Assembly (NCBI GenBank): GCA_010093485.1 | Contig: MU001510.1 | Location: 265,709 to 329,708, forward strand | Direction of reading: 5' to 3' | Origin: Karstenula rhodostoma CBS 690.94 | Lineage: Eukaryota; Ascomycota; Dothideomycetes; Pleosporales; Didymosphaeriaceae | Length of the DNA: 64,000 nt | In this document: piece after piece, positions 38,167 to 49,014 of the stretch | How positions within the stretch are numbered: the stretch's first letter is position 1 | How the letters are laid out: every line of letters begins with the position of its first letter | The notes under the pieces: model-generated | Database searches by the model: none | What the model was told of the DNA's origin: nothing | Seen by the model: the letters and a program-made list of their open reading frames with translations, nothing else | Position numbers and translations under genes: made by a program

Positions 38167-39807
38167 ATGGAGTTTAGGGGCAGACCTAGTAAGGCCTGCT
38201 TTGCGTGCCGCGGCAGACGAATCAAGGTATGCAAGAAAGTGCCATTACGCTGCCCTCCGATGCAGATGAGTCCTTATAGTCACGAAAACACCCATGTGGG
38301 TGCCGCAGAGGTCGCCGTTGAATCGCACAATGCGTACAAGTAGGAGGCTTCGATCCTAACAAGACCACAGTGCGACAGAAATCAATTGGGATGCGGCCAA
38401 TGCTTGCGTATGGCAATCCCTTGTCCAGGCTATCCTGACCCTCTAAAGCAAGACTTTCGAGACCAAAGCGAACTGGTCAAGAAAAAGGCCGAGGCGAGTT
38501 ACAAAAGAAAAGTGCGCCGCGTAACTAAAACTAGAGCGCCTTCGTCCGGTGCGTCGAAGTCAGAAGTCTCCTCCGGAACGGAATCGGTGATAGGAGCGCT
38601 GTGCCACAATCCCTCGCTGCACCTCGATACGATTTCGGTGACAGAATTTATGGCTACCTACGTACCACAAAGTCCCTACGACTACCTATCGATTATGTGC
38701 ACGCACCAAAACGCAGAACCGTCATTATCTGTCAACATACGAGCTGTTTCTCTTGCTATGACCGCTTCCAAGCTCAAAGATCTCCACCTTCTACATCTTG
38801 CGAGACAGCTATATACGGCTGCATTATCCGATACCAATATTGCCCTTAGAAGTCCCCAGAAAGCCGTGGAAGACAGCACTCTCGTGTCGGTTCTTCTTCT
38901 AGGTCTATTCGAGGCTCTGGCTTGCCAAATAACAGGAACTTCCAACAACTGGGCCGCGCACACTCGAGGTGCCCTTGCATTGCTACGGCTGCGTGGAAAA
39001 GAGCAATTCCGTAGCGAACTGGGCCGTCGATTGTTCGATCAGATATGCGCTATACTGACTTTCGACACCATGATGCGTAAAACACCTGTGCCACCGGGCC
39101 TATTGGACTTGGTGTCTATCGCGAAACTGCTGCATTGGGAAAGCCCCAGGACATCGTTCGTCAACCTAGTTGGTGAGATATCGGAGTTGCCATGTGTGCT
39201 ATGGAACATCGGTTTGCTCCCATCAGCGAAGGTGGCAAAGGCTCTTTTTCTCGATCAAAGGGTGTCGCAATATACCAGGGAACTGCCATCGGATTATGAA
39301 TATCAGGAAATACATCACGACACGGGAAGTCACCTCAAATCTGGATGGGAGACTTACGGATACACTGTTCACCAGTACCGGCATCACTCTGCTGCGAGGC
39401 TATGGAACGCTTGCAGGGTGTTGCGCATAATGCTCAACGGTGTCATTCACCGGGCCCTACGCGAGCTCCCATCGTCTCATGAATGGAAATTAGCGCAAAA
39501 ACTTGCGGCCGAAAACATCAACAATGCTGCGACGGATATCTGCGGCACCGTTCCTCAGTTTTTGCACCCCGCGAAGTACGATAAGATTGGTATCGAGGTA
39601 TCGCACCAAGCGCGCGTTGCGACCCTCATAGCTGCTCTATCGGTCGTAAAAGCCGAGTCACTGGCACCTCAAACTGCGAGAAGTTATGCTGCAGATCGAC
39701 TCAAATATCTAGGGAAGAAATTCGAAGTTCCTCAGGCGGAGAGCGCAGCAAACGGCATGGGTCTTAATGTGCTCCATAGTGGGTTCCATATGTTCTACGT
39801 ATACTGA
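38167..39807 (+). CDS. Zn2Cys6 transcription factor
   Basis: Predicted 498 aa from exons 38,167-38,226 and 38,371-39,807 around a 144 bp intron. The zinc cluster is complete: C11, C14, C21, C28, C31 and C38 (CFAC, RGRRIK, CDRNQLGC, GQCLRMAIPC), and the intron falls exactly between K20 and C21, a common position in this family. A basic linker (KKKAEASYKRKVRRVTKTR) follows. The remaining 400 residues are a largely helical region of fungal transcription-factor middle-homology type, with NWAAHTRGALALLRLRG, a recognisable feature of that domain. It binds DNA and regulates unknown targets; the MFS and oxidoreductase genes next door are candidates. An upstream in-frame codon at 38,143 is GTG, so ATG at 38,167 is used. 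Confidence 0.9.
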
Positions 39808-41594
39808 ACCAAGGCATACCCTAGCTTAACACACAAATGTGTTCTCAAGTTCCAAAATTGAAAAGCAACACGAGGGAAGGGAAGTTGAACGTGGTGTTGC
39901 ACTAAGGCAGGATGGATTTGTGGATGGTGGCTCCAGCTGTGGTCCAGGGTTCAACGGGACTATCACTGCCTAACTACAAAGCCATCCGCCAGCCGCATGC
40001 GTATCCGAAACCAGCCAAGATTTCTACCGGACTTCCTGCACATCGGCGGCGAACAACTGCGACGTGCCGATAGGATTTATCTTGTCTTCATCTTCCGAAG
40101 AGGCTATCCTAGGATTGAGACTCAAGCGACATGCAACACAAGGCAATCCGACGCATCTTAGATACCTTCCCGGTGCCTCGTATACCGTTGCTATGCCAAT
40201 GCCTACGTGTACTTCAAGCACTGTAAAGTTACCTCACTGTCTGGCTTCTGTCTTGGGGATCCCACGCACAACTGCGTACAAGCTCAACGTCCCAGCACTA
40301 TACTTGAGCTTAGCCAGAATCTCCATCCCGCAGCAGGGCCCGCATCTCATGTCTCCAAGCGCGCCTATCAAGTGTCACCGCAGTGTCTCTCCGCGTTAGC
40401 TTCGACGCCTTCGTCTGGTACTATGCTGTATACGAAAGGAGATGCAAAGGGTAGCGCCGCTAGCTCCCACAATCGAGCGCCTTCTTGAGTCAGCAGCAAT
40501 AGAAGCTTCGGCCAAGGCTGCGTATGCGCTGCGGGGAATCATCCGTGGGAACTTATATTTGACAAGGCCTGGGAGTGGGAGGGGTGCCGAGACTGGCGGC
40601 CACATCTGGTCAAGCGCAGATTCAAGATTCCGAGCGCCGTCGTCTAGCCAACCTAGGAATGACTACAATTAAGCAGAGCGCTTTCACACGTCTACCAATC
40701 AAGGTTGGACGGACAACCTCGATCTCTTCTTGCTCTCTTCTTTCAACTAGGCACCGGCAATAACTACGTCTCCGAGGGTGGTTGCTGCATGTGTAGTTCT
40801 GGCCTAGAGTTGTAGACGACTCATCGACTCATCGACTCAACCGAAAACAGCCATCCAGGAGGTATTGCATTTACAGAACCTGAGTCGAGCGCGTTATGAA
40901 ATGCCCTGTATGCATCGACAACGGCTCCGCAAGCACTTTCTACGAAGACGGAACGCATCTTTGTTCAACTTTAGATGTTGACATCCTTCGCCCAAGCCAC
41001 CCCCCAAGGGAATGGAAACCTCCGCTTATCTGCCTTGTTCCATTCTGCTTCTGATAGTGGATAGTTGTCAGTCGCTTACTGCATGCGTACACAGGCACTC
41101 GATCGCTGATTATGAGGTGTTGAGGCCCTAGGTGTTTGCGTATGAGGACATGAGCTCGGCTCTCCACACAATGGAACCCCGACTTGTCTTTTAAAGTTCA
41201 AAGAGCAGTATAGAGGACCTGCTAGCCGAGTCGTCATGACTGGCTCGGTGCTGGTCGGCGTTAGGCAGGCCTGCTGCACGTATTATCTCCCGCGCAACTT
41301 CTCCAGCGGTCCGCCTACCGATGATTATGCGGGAACTACCAACCAGACGAAACACGGCGGATTTTGGATGACCCTACCGATGGATTCTTTCATGGGATGT
41401 TGATCCTAATCCGTACTACGGGCACGACAAATTACAAGATAACATGTGCAGCGTGCCCAGAGACTTCGTCACTCACCGAATCCCTTTTAAGATGTTCTTC
41501 AACAAACAAAGAATTGATAATACACAATAAGGATCCTAGCCTATCTTGCCCATTACATCTACCAACTATACTCAACGATCAGTTGAGCAGCTCG
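39808..41594. other. Gene-poor 1.8 kb intergenic region
   Basis: Several overlapping frames of 60-110 codons exist on both strands between 40,000 and 40,700, but none resembles a family. A short direct repeat of GACTCATC occurs three times at about 40,818-40,841. The right part should contain the promoter of the MFS gene. Confidence 0.4.
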
Positions 41595-43354
41595 ATGTCT
41601 GCCAGCTCGAGTACTCCTACGCTGTCTTCCGACTCGAAATTGAACATCCCAACATGTAACTTCGATGATCCGGAAAAGCCCTCGTTAGCCCTTTCAATTC
41701 CAGTGTCTGCTCACTGTGTCGGAGACAAGTACGAATCGAGTACAGCAAGCTACCTTTCAACCGCCAACAGTTCCGATGTACTCCTCGGCCAGCCACCGCC
41801 GCCCTCGAAGAGCTGGCAACAAGAAGTAGCATTCATTTCCATCACGTGCATAGCACAATTCCTTTCCTTGAGTGCTTTGAACCAGACAGTATCGCCGGTC
41901 ATGATACTGGCCAAGTACTTCAAAGTCGAAGATTATGGAAACCTGAGCTGGTTCTCTGCGTCCTACAGCATGAGCGTGGGCACTTTCATACTTCCTGCAG
42001 GTATGTAGCATCCACTCCTAGCACGCCGGTTGTATGCTCACAGGTTTCAGGGCGGTTGGGGGACATGTACGGCCACAAGAAGATCTATCTCATCGGCTGG
42101 CTCTGGTTCAGCATCTTGTCCATAATCACAGGATTCGCATATACCTCAAACCACATCATGTTCAGCACTTGCCGCGCACTCCAAGGAATCGGACCAGCCC
42201 TGCTTGTCCCAAACGCCGTGGCTCTCATTGGACGAACGCTCCCAGTCGGCAAGCAGCGCATGATAGGCTTTGCATGCTTCGGTGCGTCGGGACCGCTGGG
42301 CGCGACAGCCGGTGCCGTTTTCTCGGCTTTGCTGGCGGAGTTGGTCTGGTGGCCGTGGATGTTTTGGGTGCTCGGGGTGGTATGCCTCATCGTCATGGGT
42401 CTCGCCCACATGATCCTGCCCGAGGAGAAAATAGTACCGGTCCGGGGACTGATCAGCGGCAAACCGCCGACATTCGATTACTTGGGGACCATCACTGGAG
42501 TTTCGGGCCTTGTGCTCATCAACACGGCTCTGAACCAAGCGCCTCTCGTGCTGTGGACGACTGCCTACGTCAGCTGCATGCTCGGGGCCGGCTGCGTACT
42601 AATGGTCGTCTTCTTCTTCGTCGAACTCTTCGCAACAGAGGACCCCCTCATCCCCCTCCGCGGCCTGGGCAAAGATGCCGTCTTCGCCCTCACGTGCATC
42701 GTGACGGGATGGGCTTCCCACGGCATCTGGGCGTACTACCTGTACCTCTTCCTGGAGCAGCTGCGCGGCCACTCTGCGATCCTGACGTCTGCGCAGACGT
42801 CGCCCGTCGCCATCACAGGCGTGCTGTTCGCCTTCTCGACGGTCTGGCTGATCCAGCGGTTCGGCGTCAGCTATGTCATGTTCATCGCCATGACGTGCTT
42901 CATGGTGGGCGCGCTGCTCCTCGCCACCATGCCCATGCACCAGTCGTACTGGCTGCAGGCCTTCTTCTCCATCCTCATCATGCCCGGCGCCATGAACCTG
43001 TCCTACCCTGCCGCCAACATGCTCTTGTCCTCGGCGCTGCCCAAGGAGAAGCAGGGCATCGCCGCGAGCCTCGTCAGCACCATGGTCAACTACAGCATCA
43101 GCTGCGGCTTGGGCATCGCCGGCACAATCGACCGCTATGTGACCCAGGCTGCAGCGAAAGAGAGGGGCATCTTGCATGGGCCGCCGCTGAGCGATAACAG
43201 CCCCGAGCTGGCGGAGATCAGGCTGATTGGGTTTAGGGGTAGTTTCTGGTTTGCGGTTGCCTTCAGTGCGCTGGGGATGGTCGTGGCGAGCGTGTTCATC
43301 GGCGTCACGGAGAAGAGGAAGAGGGCGCAGAAGAGGGTGGTGGATGCAGCGTGA
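41595..43354 (+). CDS. MFS drug-efflux type transporter
   Basis: Predicted 569 aa from exons 41,595-42,000 and 42,051-43,354; the 50 bp intron is phase 1. The N-terminal 85 residues are polar and Ser-rich, followed by the first membrane helix (VAFISITCIAQFLSLSALNQ). The join gives ILPAGRLGDMYGHKK, the conserved motif A between helices 2 and 3. STCRALQGIGPALLVPNAVA and TFDYLGTITGVSGLVLINTA fit the fungal drug:H+ antiporter group, and about 12-14 helices are visible to the end. It likely exports a toxic or secondary metabolite with protons at the plasma membrane; the substrate is unknown. If exon 2 instead began at the nearer CACAG site, motif A would be out of frame. Confidence 0.9.
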
Positions 43355-44048
43355 GTGCGGTGTAGACACCACGTTCATTGTTGGGGCCTGCATCGCGCAC
43401 CATGCAGGGAAGATGCCATGCTCGACCTTGCCCAGGTCGCGAAGAGCTTCTAGGCTCTCATGACATGCGCATACGTCTATTGGAAAAGTTGTAGCTGCTG
43501 CTGCTACATTGGTCGGCGTTTGGGATCGTCGCGGCTGCCATCGTTGACAGCCGCTGAAGAAAGAGCATGAGTCACGGAGAGTCCTGTTCGCCCGCATGAT
43601 GTCTTTGCTAGATACCCGAATACACTCGCTATGCTATGCCATGCCATGCCATGATCTGTCTGCTGTCCCCGCGACTCGGCGTGCCGCTTCGTGATACCAC
43701 AATAGGCAGTTCTACCAACCTGCGCCAGCGATCGGACCGACCACGCAAGCACCGCGCAACGCTCCTCCTGCACCATGTGCAAGCCGCGAAAAGGAGGGCG
43801 CTCGTGGACGGGTACAAAGGGAGGCAGATTCGCGCTGGTAGCTGGAGCGCGTGTACGATGCTCCCTCCCCGCCCCACCTCGACGCATTTCGTCATTGTTT
43901 AGTGTATTCTTATTCTACACAACCTACCCTTACCCCTCCACGTCCATACCGTGGACCTACCATCGCACAAGTCGCCGTACTCTGACCATTCCTGCACAAA
44001 AGCAAACACATAAAAGCAAGGCATCTCGTGCCACTCGAACCAAGAAAA
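43355..44048. other. Intergenic region
   Basis: About 690 bp without a convincing gene. ATGCC is repeated imperfectly near 43,632-43,653. The right half presumably contains the oxidoreductase promoter, with a CT-rich stretch around 43,905-43,950. Confidence 0.4.
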
Positions 44049-45156
44049 ATGACCATCAACATCGCCCTCATCGGCAGCGGCATCTTCGCCAAAGAAGAGC
44101 ACCTGCCCGCCATCAAGGCAGCCTCCTCGGCGCTGTCCCTGAAAGCCATCTACTCGCGCAGCCTCGCGTCCGCCAAGGCACTGGCGTCCGAGGCAGGGGA
44201 TGTGGAGCTGTACAGTGAGGATTCAGACGGCAGGGAGTATGATGCGCTGCTGAAGCGGGACGACGTGCAGGCCGTAGTCATTGCGCAAGTCAATTTTCAT
44301 ATTTTTGGGGGAGATTTTGGGTTCCATTGTATGCCGGGGTATCATGCTAATGCTAATTCTATCTAGACTCCCGATCCTCGTGCAGCCAGAGTACATCAAG
44401 AAAGCACTTTCCGCGGGCAAGCACGTCCTCGCGGAGAAGCCCATCGCCAAAGACGTCGCGACAGCCACTGAGCTGATAGACTGGTACAAGAGCAACATCA
44501 GCGGGCCCTCCTTCAGCATCGCAGAAAACTTCCGCTTCCTCTCATCTTACGATTATGCGGCGTCGCAGCTCTCGCAGCTAGGTCGCGTGCTTGGTTTCCG
44601 CGTGCGCGTGCAGAACTTTGTCAAGCAGGGCGGGAAGTACTTTGAGACCGCGTGGCGCAAGAAGCCTGAGTACCAGGGCGGGTTCCTGCTGGACGGCGGC
44701 GTGCACTTTATCGCTGCCACGAGGCTGGTTCTGGAGGGAGGAGGAGTGAAGCCTGTGACGACTAGCGCTTTCTCCACACAACTGCAGGAACATCTCCCTC
44801 CAGTGGACACGGTGGATGCCACGGTGAAGTTGAGCAACGGCGCTAACGGGACTGTTTCTCTGTCGTTCGGAACCACTTTCACAGGGTCGGAGTATACCTT
44901 TGCCGCGGAGAAAGGAACTGTGACTGTATCACGAGGCAAAGTCACAGTCATCAAGGACGGAAAGGAGGAGACAAAAGAGTTCCCTGAGGAGGGCAACGGC
45001 GTGAAACAGGAAATCGTAGCGTGGGGCAACGCGTTGGGCGAGGGCAAGCCGGACCCGAGGCAGAGCGCCGAAGAGGCGCTGAGGGATCTGCAGGTGCTTG
45101 AGGCGATGTTACAGAGCGGAGAAAAGGGTGGAGCGCCTGTGGAGCTCAAGCTGTGA
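44049..45156 (+). CDS. Gfo/Idh/MocA-family NAD(P)-dependent oxidoreductase
   Basis: Predicted 341 aa from exons 44,049-44,284 and 44,367-45,156. The N-terminus MTINIALIGSGIFAKEEHLP is a Rossmann fold with GxGxxA-like spacing, and after the join AVVIALPILVQPEYIKKALS and GKHVLAEKPIAKDV give the EKP motif, typical of the family. GGFLLDGGVHFIAA in the C-terminal domain holds the conserved catalytic His. The intron uses a GC donor (GCAAGT) and a CTATCTAG acceptor, giving a perfect family match. The enzyme probably oxidises or reduces a sugar or similar compound; the substrate is unknown. Its 3' end converges on the pseudouridine synthase gene. Confidence 0.9.
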
Positions 45157-45447
45157 GGTTGTGCTGCTGCGTTGATACGGGGATTGGCGATGCCGTCGGT
45201 CCTGTCGCAGGACCCTCCGTGGGCTCGAGAAGCTGCAGAAGACGTCGGCTACGGAGTACAATGTACTGTAATGTGTAGACGATGTCGGCTGCGGGGCCTC
45301 CGACAACGATATATTGGAAGCTGCAGCATGTGACGCAAATAGCATGTGATGCCGGTGAATAGCGCGTTTTTGAAATGAGCTTAAGCAGCTGCCAGTATAA
45401 AGGCCGCCTTAGCGTTGACCGCGTACCTGGAGTACTGTACCACGCTT

Positions 45448-46878
45448 TCACGCCCCTGCGCCAGCGGCGATCGGCTGGTGAGCGCCGATGTCTTCAGCCG
45501 CATTGCTTGTTCTTGGAGGTTTTCCTTGTTTTGCATCTTCTGCATCTCCACCGTCTTCAATTCCAAGCTTCTTGAGATCGACAGCCAGCGGATCAGACTC
45601 CTGCGTTGGTTCTGTGGCACCTTCGTACCCAGGCGGTGGTAGAGCCCAATCTGGCAGACCAGTTTCATAATCCCATTTGCCCTCTTCGCAGCGGTACCTA
45701 CGTGCATGCAGATAGATGCCCAGCTCGTGGACCCCCGGATCGCTATATAGCGCAGTGTCGCAGACGTCGCATGTCTCGCCCGTCATTTTCTCGGCTTTCC
45801 TCTTGTTGTATGCATCGACCATCTCGTCATGGTAGGCCACTGCGTCTGCGATGTCTTCCTTGCCCATACGCGCAAGGCGAGTCATGATGTCATCGTCGTT
45901 TTCTTCCTCCGAGTGGCCTCTGCCGAGAGAGGGCCCAAAGACGCGCTGGTTTGCGTAGATGGGGTCGTTGGAGATGGGATGGCCAAGGAATTGCAGGTGA
46001 ACGCGGAGCTGATGGGTGCGGCCGGTTATGGGCATGCAGCGCACAATGGAATAGCCGCGCTTCGTCTTCCACTCCATGCCCTCGTGGGTTTCGCCGTTCG
46101 TGGACACGGATTCGTCCTTGTCGTCCTTGGGCGGATAGTAGGCGAGTCGCTTGAAGACCGTCTTTGCCTCCTTGCCGTTTGCGCGCACGCGGTTCAACCC
46201 CAGCTTCGGGCTGATTTGGAGGATGGGCTTCTCGCACACGATCTCGCCTTCGGGAAACTCGCCCACGACGCGGGTGATGTACTCCTTCTTGACGGTGCGT
46301 CCGCGTATCTGGGCGCTCATGTCTTCGGCCGCCTGTCTGTGCTTCCCTATGAACATGATGCCGCTGGTGAGGCGGTCCAAGCGATTGCACGGCAGCGGGT
46401 TCCAGCCGTAGCCCCGGTCGGCCCTCATGATCTCGATGACCGAGTTGAAGTTGTAGCGGCCAGCAGGATGCACGGGCACGCCCGCGGGCTTGTCTATCAC
46501 AATCAGGTCGTTGTCCTCGTGGACGATGCCGATGGGCTTCGCGCTGCAGGGCGGCTCGTGGCGGTGCAGGGTATGCGATATGACGTCCCCGTTCCTCACC
46601 AGCGTCTTGGTCGAGGGCACCGGCTTGCCGTTCAGCACCACCCTGCCCTCAACGATGGCCTTTTCGTAGTACTCGGCGGGGCGGTCCCTGAACTCGCTCG
46701 CGAAGATGTCGAGGATCTCGCGGTCGCGCCATCGCTGCTTGCAGAAGGTGTTGTAGGTGAAGTGGTAGGGCGTGACCTTGCGCAGGTTGTCGTCGAGGTA
46801 GTATGGCGGCGGCCAAGGGTCACAGGGCGTGATGGCCACGGCGGGCGGCTCCATCCACGGAAACTTGTCTTCGGGCAT
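45448..46878 (-). CDS. RluA-family pseudouridine synthase (Pus9/Rib2-like)
   Basis: An intronless 476 aa protein from ATG at 46,878. The N-terminal part has YYEKAIVEGRVVLNGKPVPS, an S4-like RNA-binding segment, then VIDKPAGVPVHPAGRYNFNS and NRLDRLTSGIMFIGK, which holds the catalytic Asp (about residue 168). KKEYITRVVGEFPEGEI, GRTHQLRVHLQFLGHPISND and YANQRVFGPSLG are the other conserved motifs of RluA-type synthases. It resembles fungal tRNA pseudouridine-32 synthases (Pus9 and the synthase half of Rib2). The C-terminal 100 residues contain CDVCDTALY and an acidic tail. A longer frame to 46,938 begins at GTG, so the ATG is preferred; an upstream exon carrying a mitochondrial signal cannot be ruled out. 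Confidence 0.9.
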   Translation of the reverse strand: MPEDKFPWMEPPAVAITPCDPWPPPYYLDDNLRKVTPYHFTYNTFCKQRWRDREILDIFASEFRDRPAEYYEKAIVEGRVVLNGKPVPSTKTLVRNGDVISHTLHRHEPPCSAKPIGIVHEDNDLIVIDKPAGVPVHPAGRYNFNSVIEIMRADRGYGWNPLPCNRLDRLTSGIMFIGKHRQAAEDMSAQIRGRTVKKEYITRVVGEFPEGEIVCEKPILQISPKLGLNRVRANGKEAKTVFKRLAYYPPKDDKDESVSTNGETHEGMEWKTKRGYSIVRCMPITGRTHQLRVHLQFLGHPISNDPIYANQRVFGPSLGRGHSEEENDDDIMTRLARMGKEDIADAVAYHDEMVDAYNKRKAEKMTGETCDVCDTALYSDPGVHELGIYLHARRYRCEEGKWDYETGLPDWALPPPGYEGATEPTQESDPLAVDLKKLGIEDGGDAEDAKQGKPPRTSNAAEDIGAHQPIAAGAGA

Positions 46879-47454
46879 GGGTGGATATTTGTCGCGCTGA
46901 GGACGCACGACCAGAGCCAGCACGGGTTTGGCAGGCACAGGCAGGCGGCCTCTGGCGAGGAGGAAGGCGAGGACGCGGGGTGAAGGCGCCAGCGTGCAGG
47001 AGGGGCGATGGGGGCGGGGGTGCAGAGGTGGTGGATGTTTTTATTTCTGCGCACCATCCAGGAGCCATGACGATCCACCCGGCGCCGCCCAGCTACTGTG
47101 TGCGCGGGCGTGTGCGCGAGCCTCTTCAACACATCTTGCAAGTCCACCTTTGCCTTCTCATTGATCATCTGCTTACCACCAACAACAAATCGGTTCCAAG
47201 TATCCTCCTCTGCGCAAGGGTTATGTGGCTGGTAATGGAGACCAAATCGCTGACCAGCTGTGTATCCGGACTCTTCTTGAACGTGGAGCAGTTAGTGTAT
47301 AAGATAGAGGGGGGATTCTACAGTTCTCGTGCTTCTTAGCTTGCTCCTCTTCTTGGGACTGTCTGGACGTGTTTAAGAGTTGATCTTCTGCTCTGAAAAG
47401 CTCTGAAGAATAATATTTTAGCTCAACAACGCAATCCAATCACCCACTATCAAG
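46879..47454. promoter_or_regulatory. Divergent region, pseudouridine synthase and peroxidase
   Basis: About 575 bp between divergent start codons. Open frames near 46,880-47,340 on the plus strand and 46,820-47,168 on the minus strand lack family resemblance. No specific motif identified. Confidence 0.4.
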
Positions 47455-48516
47455 ATGCGTTTCACGTTCATCCTCTTCCTTGCTTCCACCGCTACTGCCT
47501 TGTCGTTCCCAGATGTCTCGGGTTTGACTAAGCTATTGCCCCGTAAAAATGGAGGTAGTGGGAATAGTGGTAGTGGGAACAGTGGCAGTGAGAACAGTGG
47601 CAGCGGAAACAGTGGCAGCGGCAGCTCTGGGGGCAACGGCAGATGCCCCGCCGTCTGGACATCTATCAGCAAGGAGCTGACTCAAAAATTCCTGTCAGGA
47701 GGGCAGTGCAACCCAGACGCTCGAGCGGCCATCCGTCTAGTCTTCCACGACTGTGGAGGTCAGTGTAGCCACCCTTTCCGTGAAAATGGATTCTAACAAG
47801 ACCCAGCATGGAACAAAGCTCAAGGTGCGAAAGGAGGTTGCGATGGCAGCCTGGTGCTCAATGCCGAAGAGGGAAGCCGTCCAGAGAACAGGGGCCTGGA
47901 GCAGATCTCCGCCGACATCAAGACCATGGCCACAACGTACAGCGTCTCTGTCGCAGATCTCATCGTATTCGTCGGCAACCACGCTGTCGTGACCTGCCCC
48001 GGCGGCCCGCGATCCAAGACCTGGATTGGCCGGACGTCAAGCAGCACCGCTGCGCCTAACGGCCTCCTCCCGGACGTCAATGCCCCAGCAGCATCTCTCT
48101 CCACGCCCTTCACCGAAAAGGGCTTCGACGACCGAGATCTCGCCGCCCTCCTTGGCGCGCACAGCACATCCAACCAGTTCAACTTCGATCTCAAGAACGG
48201 CGGTGCGCCGCAGGACTCCACCCCAGGCGTTTGGGACGTCAAGTGCTACTCGGAGACACTGAACCCGCCTAAAGGCGTGGTTGTGTTTCCTTCGGATAGT
48301 AAGCTTGCCAGTTACGCGGGCGTGGGCAAGGAGTTCAAGGGTTTTGTTGGCAATACTGGGAAGTGGAATGGGAAGTTTGCGGATGCGATGGAGAAGATGG
48401 TCATGTTTGGGAGTAGCGGGACGAGCGGGATGGTGGACTGCACGGATGCGCTGCCGAAGAGCACAAACGCAAAGAAGGATCTCAAAGGGATGAATCCGTT
48501 CAAGCCTAGGGACTGA
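47455..48516 (+). CDS. Secreted class II heme peroxidase
   Basis: Predicted 337 aa from exons 47,455-47,758 and 47,807-48,516 (48 bp intron). MRFTFILFLASTATALSFPD is a signal peptide. After a Gly/Ser/Asn repeat at about residues 33-60 comes the peroxidase domain: ARAAIRLVFHDCG with distal Arg94 and His98, then KGGCDGSLVLNAEE with the calcium-site Asp, and DRDLAALLGAHSTSNQ with proximal His220. This pattern fits fungal class II peroxidases (lignin-peroxidase-like family). The manganese-binding or long-range Trp residues were not identified, so the substrate range is unknown. It is probably secreted and H2O2-dependent. The Gly/Ser/Asn linker is unusual for this family. Confidence 0.9.
47551..47630 (+). 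repeat. 15 bp-type coding minisatellite in the peroxidase gene
   Basis: Imperfect units of GGGAACAGTGGCAGT are repeated about five times in frame and encode GNSGS-like repeats between the signal peptide and the catalytic domain. This is a low-complexity linker that can change length by slippage. Confidence 0.85.
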
Positions 48517-49014
48517 AAAAGTAGTTGTTGTAATATTTCTTATTCTTAGGGCTGGAATAATATTCGATGCAAAAGAAAATTGAGAAAGGAGGGCGCCTTG
48601 TGTACATGTCTGTTATACGATAATTCCAGATCTAGTGTCGATTACTACTCTCTTGCTACGCTGCTCCGTGTAAATTCTCTTCCCGTTTCTAATGATAGTC
48701 GTGCATTCTGCATACGTCTCGTGCTAGCATACATCTATGCGGCACGTGCCAGGGTGCGCCTTCGTCTTCTTTTAGCCGGCACGCATCCAATCTAAAAAAG
48801 CCGACAGCTACCTCCATTCACTATAACCCCCAGAGCCCATGTCGACTCCTCAGCAAGCCAAGCAGCAGCATGCCAATAGCATCATGCCAATAACGGCACG
48901 CTCGCGCGGGCGAAACGTGGCTTCGATGCAGCACACACACTCATAACGGTCCAAGTTCGTCACCATGCATCGCCAGCGCCCACCTCGATTCTGTCCTCCT
49001 AGGTCTCTTCCAGA
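48517..49014. other. Intergenic region
   Basis: About 500 bp between the peroxidase stop and the SET-domain gene; no gene seen. The left part presumably holds the 3' end of the peroxidase transcript, the right part the SET promoter. Confidence 0.4.

Noticed and set aside
42034..43197. 387-codon plus-strand frame and 332-codon minus-strand frame (42,599-43,597) over the MFS gene
   Set aside because: Both are shadows of the MFS exon; translations are His/Arg/Pro-rich with no domain.
45829..46983. 384-codon plus-strand frame
   Set aside because: Antisense to the pseudouridine synthase, which has all RluA motifs.
46632..47168. 178-codon minus-strand frame overlapping the start of the pseudouridine synthase
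   Set aside because: Different frame from the conserved protein, low complexity Pro/Ser/Thr, no homology.
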